From the NCBI GenBank assembly GCA_030620005.1, contig JAUXAJ010000066.1, positions 1 to 19,785 on the forward strand: 19,785 bases of DNA. The letters run 5' to 3'. Source of the stretch: Promethearchaeota archaeon (GTDB taxonomy: Archaea > Asgardarchaeota > Lokiarchaeia > Sigynarchaeales > SOKP01). A model generated the notes under the pieces. It was not told where the DNA came from. It was given only the letters and a program-made list of their open reading frames with translations, and searched no databases. The translations under genes and the position numbers were made by a program. How positions within the stretch are numbered: the stretch's first letter is position 1; each line of letters starts with the position of its first letter. Below are positions 1 to 7,270 of this stretch, one piece after another.

Positions 1-497
1 GTGAGCGCAAAAAGAAACACGTAAAGTGGCGTGCGCTTTTCATTCTCTAATATTAATCTTCCAAAACCGTCAATATTTTTGATTATATCCGAATTCGTTC
101 CATTAGCAAGCTTTTTTGCACCATAACCCACAAAATATCCCGAAAATTCTCCTAAAGCACACCCTAATCCTCCAGCAATGGCAAGGCCAAAAATTTCGAG
201 CCAAAAAGAACCTGATTGCACGACATTTTGTAAGAGAAGACCTCGATTTAAATATTTCAAGTAAATAGAATTGGATAAAGAAAATAACACGAATGGAAAT
301 GGAACAGGGAACCCTATGGATGCAGAACCGAGAAAACAAATACCTAATGAAATTAATACGGCCCAAAAGTAATTAGACCCTTCTGTAATGCGTGATAGAT
401 TATTTCTTGATTCAATCATTGCTAATTGAAAGTCTTCTACAAAAAAAAATAAAGCTAAATATACTATTACCGCTAAATAAAAAAACAAAAATACCAT
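1..497 (-). CDS. VTT/DedA-like integral membrane protein (partial, C-terminus outside window)
   Basis: 165 codons are visible before the frame runs off the left edge. The ATG at 497 is used because the next in-frame upstream codon block contains a TAA, and because the first 18 codons encode a hydrophobic helix (VFLFFYLAVIVYLALFFFV). A later ATG at 419 would discard that helix. Further hydrophobic segments follow (around residues 45-75 and 95-125), then a Gly-rich stretch, LGCALGEFSGYFVGYGAKKL, before a charged loop and a segment starting TPLYVFLFALT. The G-x-LGE-x-x-GY-x-x-G pattern is typical of the VTT (SNARE-associated/DedA/TMEM41-TMEM64) domain, whose members include lipid scramblases and membrane-homeostasis proteins. 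Family assignment is from the motif; the transported or scrambled lipid cannot be inferred. It could be another small polytopic protein, but the Gly motif makes VTT the best fit. Confidence 0.68.
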   Translation of the reverse strand, partial: MVFLFFYLAVIVYLALFFFVEDFQLAMIESRNNLSRITEGSNYFWAVLISLGICFLGSASIGFPVPFPFVLFSLSNSIYLKYLNRGLLLQNVVQSGSFWLEIFGLAIAGGLGCALGEFSGYFVGYGAKKLANGTNSDIIKNIDGFGRLILENEKRTPLYVFLFAL

Positions 498-750
498 TAT
501 CAATTTTTTTTGAACAACCACTTAACTTTCAACCTTATTTAATTGAACCGCATCTTTTTTTCATTTTTGAAAGAAATTAAAATATTAACTCATGGTTTAA
601 ACACTATTAGAGCGTGTTGGTAAATAAAATAAATTACATTTTAAATAATATTTCAAAACAAAAAGATTATGATTTGTTTTAAATTTCATTTTTTACTCTT
701 GCTTTGTAAAAACTTGAAAAAGTCCACAATAATAAGTTTTTGAATTCAAT

Positions 751-1140
751 TCATTCAAGAGTAATTTTTGTTTTTAATCCGTTTCTCGCTTTCAGTACTA
801 AATCAAGATTAGCCGTGATTTTTCCTATTAAATTCACTCTATTTGGCAATTCATTATCTTCTAAAATTATAGTTAACTCGTCTGATTTGGGATTGTAAAT
901 CATATCGCCTTTCTCTACTTCTCTTTTAGCTTTGGTTAGATTAGGCCCTTTATAAATTTTTACGCCAGGAAGAGTCCAATAATTTTTTGACCCAAAACTA
1001 AACCTACCCCTAAGAATAATAGGTAGTTTTTCAATGATGGCATCTGCAGATCGAGGTGCTATGTGTCTTATAATGATTCCTTTTAAAACTCCAATTCCAA
1101 ACAATTCTATTTTTATTGACACTTTTGCAGTATCCAACAT
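751..1140 (-). CDS. Cyclophilin-like fold protein (DUF369/TM1367-type)
   Basis: 129 aa with no signal peptide or membrane segment, so probably cytoplasmic. The C-terminal half (GDMIYNPKSDELTIILEDNELPNRVNLIGKI) follows the pattern of small archaeal/bacterial cyclophilin-like proteins: a GD(I/M)-x-Y-x-P turn, then a hydrophobic strand and a late N-x-(V/I)-G-(K/R)-I strand. These share the cyclophilin beta-barrel but generally lack the prolyl-isomerase active site, and no canonical cyclophilin catalytic Arg/Phe/Trp set is recognisable here. The ATG at 1140 is supported by a TATA-like ATATTTAAATTT centred about 26-28 nt upstream, suggesting a leaderless mRNA. It is monocistronic: 253 nt separate it from the membrane-protein gene. 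Family recognised by pattern only; biochemical role unknown. Confidence 0.6.
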   Translation of the reverse strand: MLDTAKVSIKIELFGIGVLKGIIIRHIAPRSADAIIEKLPIILRGRFSFGSKNYWTLPGVKIYKGPNLTKAKREVEKGDMIYNPKSDELTIILEDNELPNRVNLIGKITANLDLVLKARNGLKTKITLE

Positions 1141-1161
1141 GATTTAATTATAAAACGATTT

Positions 1162-1174
1162 GAAATTTAAATAT
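1162..1174 (-). promoter_or_regulatory. TATA box for the cyclophilin-like gene
   Basis: ATATTTAAATTTC on the minus strand, centred about 26-28 nt before the ATG at 1140, the distance expected between an archaeal TATA box and transcription start. This predicts a leaderless transcript. Comparable spacing is seen before map, the eL38 gene, purE and the DNA methyltransferase. Confidence 0.45.
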
Positions 1175-1279
1175 TATTTCCATGGTTTTTTTGAACTATT
1201 TTTTTCAATCTGTTATAGAAATGCAAAAGTCTTGTTATCAATATACTTGTCAAAAATTAATAATTTTATAATAAAAACA

Positions 1280-1287
1280 TTTAAATA
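1280..1287 (+). promoter_or_regulatory. TATA box (with A-rich BRE) for the 1311 RNA candidate
   Basis: TTTAAATA preceded by the A-rich stretch ATAAAAACA, a good archaeal BRE/TATA arrangement. Its centre lies about 27 nt before 1311, exactly where the 11-bp closing repeat begins. No open reading frame starts there, which argues that it drives a non-coding transcript. Confidence 0.5.
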
Positions 1288-1310
1288 CTTCAAGTACCAT
1301 ATTATTTTAC

Positions 1311-1614
1311 AGGGACAATGTAGAAATTAATTTGAGTTACTAAAAAGTGCTGTTAGTCAGTTCCTAAACATTACATTTAATATTCTCTTCAAAGAGTTCA
1401 CGGTAATTTATAATAAGTGATACTAAGGAGCTTTAGTACAATACATCTTGTTGATTTAAATTTTTTTTGATACCCTAGACAACGAAACGCTTATAATCAT
1501 TAAATCGTGGATTAGAGTGTTAATTCGGTTATTGGTAAAGACAAGTGTTACAGCTTAAGTTCTTGGTGAAATAAAATCTGAGAATTATCGTGGTTAACAT
1601 TGTCCCTCTTTTTT
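1311..1614 (+). ncRNA. Unassigned structured RNA candidate (or TIR-flanked MITE)
   Basis: The ends AGGGACAATGT (1311-1321) and ACATTGTCCCT (1597-1607) are perfect 11-bp inverted repeats enclosing 275 nt, and a T6 tract follows at 1609-1614. A TATA box sits about 27 nt before the first repeat. Together this is the layout of a small RNA gene whose 5' and 3' ends pair in a closing helix, ending at a poly-T terminator. Internal hairpins include TACTAA/TTAGTA around 1421-1438 and CTCTT/AAGAG around 1384-1395. No usable ORF is present. I found none of the universal RNase P RNA core motifs and no SRP helix-8 motif. The alternative is a miniature inverted-repeat transposable element: the termini would serve as TIRs, but no target-site duplication is obvious. 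Confidence 0.45.
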
Positions 1615-1617
1615 CTA

Positions 1618-1900
1618 TTATTTTGATTTCTTTGATAATCTCATTGCTTTGAAAGGGTCTTTGAATTCAATGTTTTCTAAAATAATATGAGGAGTAATAG
1701 TGTTAGGATATTCTTTCTTTAATATATCTGCGATCTGGTCGAGTGAATATCCTTTTTTAGTAATACATTAAGCTTTCATGATCTAAAACCATTGAAGGGA
1801 TTTGAAGCATTTTTCCACCATTTACAACAAGTAAACTTATCTGACCTGGTCTGTGATTCAATATCTTGTCATGCAAATCTTTAAGAACGATAATTCGTCC
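1618..1900 (-). pseudogene. Decayed small ORF, family not recognised
   Basis: Two minus-strand reading frames together give a protein-like sequence. 1900-1760 reads GRIIVLKDLHDKILNHRPGQ... to ...MVLDHESLMYY and then hits TAA. The frame shifted by one base continues from about 1758 as KKGYSLDQIADILKKEYPNTI... to ...FKAMRLSKKSK, ending at the TAA at 1618-1620. A further TAA (1901-1903) closes the frame on the 5' side, and no start codon is present. The second half has a helical SLDQIADILKKEY segment that could be helix-turn-helix-like, but I do not recognise the family. It lies directly behind the nucleotidyltransferase stop codon, in the same direction, so it may be a degraded operon partner or a lost C-terminal domain. 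At least one frameshift plus one stop argues for decay rather than a single sequencing error. Confidence 0.55.
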
Positions 1901-1911
1901 TTAACCACTTC

Positions 1912-2796
1912 CTAAAGAAAAGGGGGTTTCTTTTCTTTTTTAAAATTATTATAATCGATTGCATCATCAAAATCGTAGAAGTTTAAATTACTTTCAATTT
2001 CTATTGCTAAAATTTCCCTTCGATTTTTAATAGCGAGATTAATAGCTCCTGTTATAGTGTTTATCGCACCCAATTTCTCTAAATCAACGATTTCACTAAA
2101 GAAATTATGAGGAAATACGAATAAAGGAATAATCTGGTAAATTTTTTCGGATTCAGGTAGAAGTCTCAATTCTTGCCTTTTAATTAATTTGAGATGGATA
2201 TTTTTATTTACTTTTACAACTTCTACAATTGAAAGGCAATTTGACTCGTTTTGATTTATTTCTCTTTGACATTCCTTAAGTTTAATGACATCTATCTTTC
2301 TATAGAATACAACTGGATTCTTTTTTAATGTATCAACTTGATTTGTAATGATATTTAAAATTCTTCTTAAAAGATTAAGTTGAAAAATAGTATCTCCAGG
2401 AATTACTATATAAACCGAATTTTCTTTTAAAAAACTCTTGCTTCGTGTTATTGAGAGGAACGAATAAAGAGGACCAAGCTTATATTTATTGCCAGAATCG
2501 ATTAAATGGATTTTTTCTTTTAGAATTGCGTTTTTTTCCGTAATAGAAGATATAAATTCGTCAATTTTATGTCCTAAGTGCCCTTTTACTATAGCAATCC
2601 GCTTCATTCCTAATTTATCTAAATTATTAATAGCGTGATGAAGGATTGACAAATCATTTAAAGATTTAATTTTTAATAGCGGTTTTGGTATATCTTTGGT
2701 TATATCTTTTAGTCGAGTGCCTTCACCGGCACATAAAATCACTACTGAAATATTATCTAAAAAACTATTCTTCCGTTGTAACAATTGTATTACCAC
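1912..2796 (-). CDS. Sugar-phosphate/NDP-sugar-type nucleotidyltransferase
   Basis: 294 aa, Rossmann-like NTP_transferase fold. Near the N-terminus is the nucleotide-binding signature, residues 20-40: ILCAGEGTR followed by D-I-P-K-P-L, with Gly24, Gly26, Thr27, Arg28 and Lys38 as the phosphate-binding and catalytic positions. YKLGPLYSFLS (about 106-116) and VIPGDTIFQ (133-140, metal-binding Asp136) follow. Near the end, NFYDFDDAIDYNNF corresponds to the usual D-x-D-T-P-E-D-Y segment. Such enzymes couple an NTP to a sugar phosphate or alcohol phosphate; the substrate cannot be told from sequence. It starts with GTG at 2796, inside the 3' end of map (32-nt overlap), implying translational coupling; a TTG a few codons later is the only near alternative. 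The C-terminus (EKKPPFL) abuts the decayed ORF at 1618-1900 and may itself be shortened. Confidence 0.8.
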   Translation of the reverse strand: MVIQLLQRKNSFLDNISVVILCAGEGTRLKDITKDIPKPLLKIKSLNDLSILHHAINNLDKLGMKRIAIVKGHLGHKIDEFISSITEKNAILKEKIHLIDSGNKYKLGPLYSFLSITRSKSFLKENSVYIVIPGDTIFQLNLLRRILNIITNQVDTLKKNPVVFYRKIDVIKLKECQREINQNESNCLSIVEVVKVNKNIHLKLIKRQELRLLPESEKIYQIIPLFVFPHNFFSEIVDLEKLGAINTITGAINLAIKNRREILAIEIESNLNFYDFDDAIDYNNFKKEKKPPFL

Positions 2797-3691
2797 TCTT
2801 ATCTATTACAATAGTATGCTCTTGCTGGGCTACGAAATGATTAGTCTCTTCGACTAAAATGGGATATTTATCGAGTATTTTTTTACCTAAAAAAGAATTA
2901 ATTGTTCTCTGAATTTTACCCTTCGGTATGAGATTTCCCCTTTCAATCCATCGAGGTGAGAAGGGAAGATTGTGAAAATTTTTTTCAATTTTATTCATGT
3001 AATTTTTCTGGTCATATGGCAAATTTTTCTTTACTTTTCTCACAAACCTATAAATATAAGCCTTTTTTCCATTAACAACTTTTCCCTTCCCAGAAGTCGA
3101 AAAAGGTTCGCAAGCATAAGCATCACCTGGTTTTAATACTTGATCGTGGCTTTTTTCTTTATAATTTGGGATAAAAGGTCCGGCATGCAAATTATTTTGC
3201 TTTAGTTCGTGACCTCCTAGGTTATAAATAGGTTTTAAACCATAACTTTCAATTTTTTTGAAGATAACTTCTCCCAGTTCGTATAATTTAGTTCCTGGTT
3301 TAAATATTTCAATTGCCGCTTCAAGCCCATCCTGTGCAGCATCGATATAATCTTGTAGTTTTGGGTCCTCGTCAAGGTTAATTGTAAAAGCAGAATCAGC
3401 AATATAACCGTTATGATGAGAGCCTACATCAATTTTTAGCAATCCTCTTTCTGGTATCATGGTTTCATCATCTATAGGAGGAGAATAATGCGCTGCTATA
3501 TTATCTAAGCATAAATTAACTGGAAATGCGAGTTCACATCCATTTTTTATTATTTCAGACTCACATTCGTTAGCGATTTTTAAGAATAAAACGCCGGGTT
3601 TAACGAGATTTCTTGCTAATCGTTTTGCTGCTGCAACCGCTTTCCCCGCTTTAATATAAGAATCAAGTACATTCTTGAAATCATCAGTCAT
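2765..3691 (-). CDS. map: Methionine aminopeptidase, type II (archaeal)
   Basis: 308 aa, pita-bread fold. It removes the initiator methionine from nascent proteins in the cytoplasm. All five metal ligands of the archaeal enzyme are in place: Asp88 (KIDVG), Asp99 (IADSAFT), His161 (GGHEL), Glu195 (CEPF) and Glu291 (QQEHT). The substrate-binding His68 (NIAAHYSPP) is also present. The roughly 60-residue insertion of type II enzymes (about residues 205-270) is present, as expected for archaea. The start at ATG 3691 is supported by a TATA-like element centred about 27 nt upstream, consistent with a leaderless mRNA. The gene is divergent from aspS and overlaps the downstream nucleotidyltransferase by 32 nt, so the two probably form a two-gene operon. 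Confidence 0.95.
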   Translation of the reverse strand: MTDDFKNVLDSYIKAGKAVAAAKRLARNLVKPGVLFLKIANECESEIIKNGCELAFPVNLCLDNIAAHYSPPIDDETMIPERGLLKIDVGSHHNGYIADSAFTINLDEDPKLQDYIDAAQDGLEAAIEIFKPGTKLYELGEVIFKKIESYGLKPIYNLGGHELKQNNLHAGPFIPNYKEKSHDQVLKPGDAYACEPFSTSGKGKVVNGKKAYIYRFVRKVKKNLPYDQKNYMNKIEKNFHNLPFSPRWIERGNLIPKGKIQRTINSFLGKKILDKYPILVEETNHFVAQQEHTIVIDKSGNTIVTTEE

Positions 3692-3713
3692 AATAAATAA
3701 ATAATAAAAAAAG

Positions 3714-3722
3714 AAATATAAA
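3714..3722 (-). promoter_or_regulatory. TATA box for map
   Basis: TTTATATTT on the minus strand, centred about 27 nt upstream of the map ATG at 3691, so the mRNA should be leaderless or nearly so. It lies within the 128-nt divergent map/aspS intergenic region. For aspS, a weaker GTTAAATAAT at about 3784-3793 is the likeliest counterpart. Confidence 0.45.
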
Positions 3723-3819
3723 TCTTAATTATTACCGAACCGAAAATTATTTTTAGAACTGAACACTTAAACATTTAAAGAAAGTTAAATAATCACTAAA
3801 ATTCGTCAATTAAAAACAT

Positions 3820-5628
3820 GTGATAATCGTGAAGGAATATTCGTGTGGATCGTTAAGGAGTTCTGAAGTAGGTAAAAAGGTTACTGTTTCTGGGTGGGTT
3901 CACGCAATTCGAGATCATGGAAATACTTATTTCATTGATTTAAGAGATTGGGAAGGAATTATTCAGATCGTTACGAAAAGAGCTGAAATAAACGAGGAAC
4001 TTAACAAGAGAATTAAAGCAATAAATCGAGAGTCCGTTATTGAAGTTAGAGGGATCGTTAGAAACCGTCCAGAAGGTACAGAAAATAAAAAGCTGCCAAC
4101 TGGAGAAGTTGAAGTCGAGATTGAATCGTTGAGAATTTTAAATTTATCCCAACCACTTCCATATCATTTTAAGGATCATGAAAAGGCGTCTATTCCCGTG
4201 CGATTAAAATATAGATATATAGACTTAAGACACCCAAAGCTTCAATATAATATCAAGACTAGAGCAAGAATCACATCAGAAACTCGAAAATTCTTGGATT
4301 CTCAGGGTTTTTTCGAAATAGAAACACCAATGCTAACAAAAAGCACGCCAGAAGGAGCGAGAGACTATTTAGTTCCAAGTAGGATCCATAAAGGTAAGTT
4401 TTATGCGTTGCCTCAATCCCCACAGCTATATAAGCAAATGTTGATGATTTCTGGGTTTGAGAAATATTACCAAATTGCGAGATGCTTTCGGGACGAGGAC
4501 TTACGACCAGAACGTCAACCAGAATTCACGCAAATAGATTTGGAAATGTCTTTCATCAGTCAAGACGACATCATTAATATCGTTGAAGATTTACTAGCAC
4601 ATTTATTTGACAAAATTTTAAATAAGAAAATAAGGACGCCTTTCCCTCGACTGACCTATAAAGAAGCAATGTCTCGATATGGCGTGGATAAACCAGATAC
4701 GAGATTTGGATTAGAGTTAGTTGAAATTACCGATTTAATCCCTAAAGATGTATCTATTTTTAAGGAGGTTTTTGAAAAAAATGGAATCATGAGTGCCATC
4801 AAGATCGAAGGGCATGGAAATATATCTAACAAGAGTTTCAATAAATGGCGTAGTTACGTTCAAAAATTTAAAACTAAAGAGCTGGCAAACATTAAATTGA
4901 TAGATAATACTATTAAAACTCCCTTAACAAAATACCTAAACGACAAGGTAATGAAAAAAATTATCAAGAAGCTTGGGGCGAAAGAAGGAGATCTAATTGT
5001 TTTAGCAGGTGGAAAGAGTTCAAGTGTGTATCGAGGATTAGGCGAGCTAAGAAAAAAGTTGGGTAAAGACTTGAACTTGATTCCAGAAGATCAATTTAAC
5101 TTCTTATGGATAGTTGATTTTCCATTATTTGAATGGAACGAGGAAGAAAAGAGATGGGCTGCGATGCATCACCCATTTACATCGTGTAAAAAAGAATTTA
5201 TTGATTCCTTCGAAGATAATCCCGGAGATGTTTTGGCAAACGCTTACGACATTGTATTAAACGGCTACGAAATAGGGGGCGGTAGCATTCGTATCCACGA
5301 TCCTGAAATTCAAGAGAAGGCGTTTAAAGTTTTGGGCATACCTCCCGAAATTGCAGAACAAAACTTTTCCTTCCTGATAGAAGCTTTAAAATACGGCGCA
5401 CCTCCCCATGGTGGATTGGCAATTGGGCTAGATCGACTAGTAATGCTAATGGTTGACGAACTAGGAATTCGAGAAGTCATTGCCTTTCCCAAAACAAAAA
5501 TGGCAGTATTACCATTGGGAGACGCTCCAAGTCAGGTGTTAGACGAACAATTAGACGTCTTAGGTATAGAATTAAAGCCTGAAATTAGACTTTTATTGGA
5601 TAAAAAGAAACAGAATCCAAACAATTAA
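3820..5628 (+). CDS. aspS: Aspartyl-tRNA synthetase, bacterial type with GAD domain, predicted non-discriminating
   Basis: 602 aa, class II synthetase charging tRNA-Asp. Archaeal AspRS is normally about 430-440 aa; this one has the bacterial order: N-terminal OB anticodon-binding domain (about 1-110), catalytic core, and a GAD insertion (about 285-415). Motif 1 is near residues 157-172 (FLDSQGFFEIETPM), motif 2 at 222-242 (CFRDEDLRPERQPEFTQIDL), and motif 3 around Arg539 (GGLAIGLDRL). His33 (RDHGN) and Gly86 (RPEGTEN) match the two residues that distinguish non-discriminating bacterial AspRS from the E. coli-type discriminating enzyme (Leu and Lys there). That would mean it also makes Asp-tRNA-Asn, needing GatCAB; this is inference. 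The start is GTG 3820 (or GTG 3829); the ATG at 3818 is immediately followed by TGA and cannot be used. It probably came from bacteria by transfer. Confidence 0.93.
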   Translation: MIIVKEYSCGSLRSSEVGKKVTVSGWVHAIRDHGNTYFIDLRDWEGIIQIVTKRAEINEELNKRIKAINRESVIEVRGIVRNRPEGTENKKLPTGEVEVEIESLRILNLSQPLPYHFKDHEKASIPVRLKYRYIDLRHPKLQYNIKTRARITSETRKFLDSQGFFEIETPMLTKSTPEGARDYLVPSRIHKGKFYALPQSPQLYKQMLMISGFEKYYQIARCFRDEDLRPERQPEFTQIDLEMSFISQDDIINIVEDLLAHLFDKILNKKIRTPFPRLTYKEAMSRYGVDKPDTRFGLELVEITDLIPKDVSIFKEVFEKNGIMSAIKIEGHGNISNKSFNKWRSYVQKFKTKELANIKLIDNTIKTPLTKYLNDKVMKKIIKKLGAKEGDLIVLAGGKSSSVYRGLGELRKKLGKDLNLIPEDQFNFLWIVDFPLFEWNEEEKRWAAMHHPFTSCKKEFIDSFEDNPGDVLANAYDIVLNGYEIGGGSIRIHDPEIQEKAFKVLGIPPEIAEQNFSFLIEALKYGAPPHGGLAIGLDRLVMLMVDELGIREVIAFPKTKMAVLPLGDAPSQVLDEQLDVLGIELKPEIRLLLDKKKQNPNN

Positions 5629-5639
5629 CAATTTTAAAA

Positions 5640-5650
5640 ATTTTTAATAA
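5640..5650 (+). promoter_or_regulatory. TATA-like element for the DNA methyltransferase
   Basis: ATTTTTAATAA centred about 27 nt before the ATG at 5673, in the 44-nt gap after aspS. It suggests the methyltransferase has its own start site and need not be co-transcribed with aspS. Confidence 0.35.
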
Positions 5651-5672
5651 TCTTTTAATTAATATTTTAATC

Positions 5673-7244
5673 ATGGGAAATTTATTTTGGGAAGGCAAAA
5701 TCAAGAGAGTTGAGAACCTAAAAAATATAATTAATCAAAAAGTAAAGCCTTTCCAAGTTATAGAATCAATAAATTCACCCATCCTTGCCAATCTTAAAGA
5801 AGAGATTAAAATTGATCATTTTCTCACTGTTAAAAGCGCGAGCTCATCTAAGCTCAATGATGCTTGGGAAAATTTACTAATTTGGGGAGACAATACTTCA
5901 GTAATGCTTAACCTATTAAAAAATCAAGCTGGAAAGATAAATTTAATATATATTGACCCCCCTTTTGCTACGGGCGGAGATTTTAATTATAAAATTCAAA
6001 TAGGAGAAAGTGAGACTTCAAAAAGATCAAAAGAATGGGTGAGAAAACTAGCCTATAGTGATGCTTGGAAGGAAGGGATCGATTCTTATCTTAATTTCTT
6101 ATACGAAAGACTACTATTAATGAAGGAATTACTTGCTGATAATGGAAGCATTTATGTGCACCTTGATTGGCATGTGGGACATTATGTTAAAGTCATGATG
6201 GATGAAATATTTGGCGTTGAAAATTTTAGAAACGAAATTATCTGGGCATATCCAGCTGCGTCGGCTCAAACGAGAAGGTTTTTCATTCGTTCTTACGATA
6301 CCATCTTGTTTTATTCAAAATCAGATAAGTATACTTTCAACGACGACCCCGAAATCTACATGGAATATTCTGACCGGGTTAAAAAGGCGTTAAAAATGGA
6401 CGAAAATGGCCTGTTTTATTTTCGCGGAGGTACTCACGATGGGAAAAAATTGTCCCGAAAAGTTTACGTGAAAAACCAAGGAATTTTTCCTCGCGATGTG
6501 TGGAATGATATTCCCTATATCAGAGCCAATACTTTAGAATATCAAGGGTTTTCCACTCAAAAACCAGAACATCTTTTAAAGCGCATCATTCTGGCTTCTA
6601 CTAAAAAAAATGACATTATAGCTGATTTTTTTTGCGGATCTGGAACGACTCTAGCCGTAGCTGAAAAACTTGGAAGGCGTTGGATTGGTTGCGATATAGA
6701 AAAACACGCAATTCACATGACCAAGAAGCGTTTGCTCTCCATTTATAATGGCAACGATCTTTTTAATTGGAAAAAAAAATACGAAAAAAAAGTCCTTCCT
6801 TTTAAAATCATCAGTTTAAAAGGAAAGGAGAAAGAGCCTTTTATACCTCACGAGTTTCTATCTGAAAGCATTCAAGAAAAAGCTGATTTAAATATCTTAG
6901 AAAGACCTACTTTTATAGTAAATATTCAAATAAAAGATTGTAGCGTAATCTTTGAATTGAAAGACTATGAAATACCATTTCTCGATTTAGTTACCGATAA
7001 AATTAAAGGAAATGTTCATAATTGGGCAGATTGGATTGATTTTTGGGCGATTGATTTTAATTATAAAGATGTTCCATTCAATAATATGTGGATTTCTTAC
7101 AGGACTCCAAAAAATAGAAAGCTTAATTTAACTTCAAGTCCTCACGAATATAACGATCCTGGAAAACGCGTGGTAAAAATTAAATTGATTGATATTTTTG
7201 GAATTGAATCTTTCCAAAAACACGAAATAATAATTAAAAAGTGA
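5673..7244 (+). CDS. DNA methyltransferase, beta-class amino-MTase (N6-adenine or N4-cytosine), orphan
   Basis: 523 aa. Catalytic motif IV, NLIYIDPPF (residues 90-98), comes before the motif X-like segment QGFSTQKPEHLLKRII (291-306) and the AdoMet-binding motif I, DFFCGSGTTLAVA (318-330), followed by WIGCDIE. The order IV...X-I is that of beta-class amino-methyltransferases, the class that includes type III Mod subunits and many type II enzymes. DPPF rather than DPPY is a common variant. A target-recognition region probably lies between residues 185 and 290. The last roughly 150 residues are an unassigned extension with conserved-looking aromatic patches (HNWADWIDFWAIDF). No restriction endonuclease lies beside it: aspS is upstream and convergent truD begins 26 nt beyond its stop. 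It could be epigenetic or part of a separated R-M system. Confidence 0.85.
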   Translation: MGNLFWEGKIKRVENLKNIINQKVKPFQVIESINSPILANLKEEIKIDHFLTVKSASSSKLNDAWENLLIWGDNTSVMLNLLKNQAGKINLIYIDPPFATGGDFNYKIQIGESETSKRSKEWVRKLAYSDAWKEGIDSYLNFLYERLLLMKELLADNGSIYVHLDWHVGHYVKVMMDEIFGVENFRNEIIWAYPAASAQTRRFFIRSYDTILFYSKSDKYTFNDDPEIYMEYSDRVKKALKMDENGLFYFRGGTHDGKKLSRKVYVKNQGIFPRDVWNDIPYIRANTLEYQGFSTQKPEHLLKRIILASTKKNDIIADFFCGSGTTLAVAEKLGRRWIGCDIEKHAIHMTKKRLLSIYNGNDLFNWKKKYEKKVLPFKIISLKGKEKEPFIPHEFLSESIQEKADLNILERPTFIVNIQIKDCSVIFELKDYEIPFLDLVTDKIKGNVHNWADWIDFWAIDFNYKDVPFNNMWISYRTPKNRKLNLTSSPHEYNDPGKRVVKIKLIDIFGIESFQKHEIIIKK

Positions 7245-7270
7245 GATTTTACAAGAATCACTCATCCGTC

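Noticed and set aside
103..366. Minus-strand ORF of 87 aa, Arg/Phe/Cys-rich
   Set aside because: Out-of-frame shadow of the VTT-type gene, whose frame has the recognisable GCALGEFSGYFVGYG motif.
392..580. Plus-strand ORF of 62 aa
   Set aside because: Lies antisense to the start of the VTT-type gene and has a low-complexity AT-rich composition; the minus-strand frame encodes the membrane helix.
498..750. Hidden gene or RNA in the 253-nt gap
   Set aside because: No ORF of plausible length, no closing repeats and no clear promoter/terminator pair; AT-rich intergenic DNA only.
1311..1607. SRP RNA, because TACTAAGGAGCTTTAGTA has a GGAG loop like SRP helix 6
   Set aside because: No adjacent helix-8 sequence with GGAA loop and AGCAG bulge, and no Alu-domain UGUAA motif in the right place.
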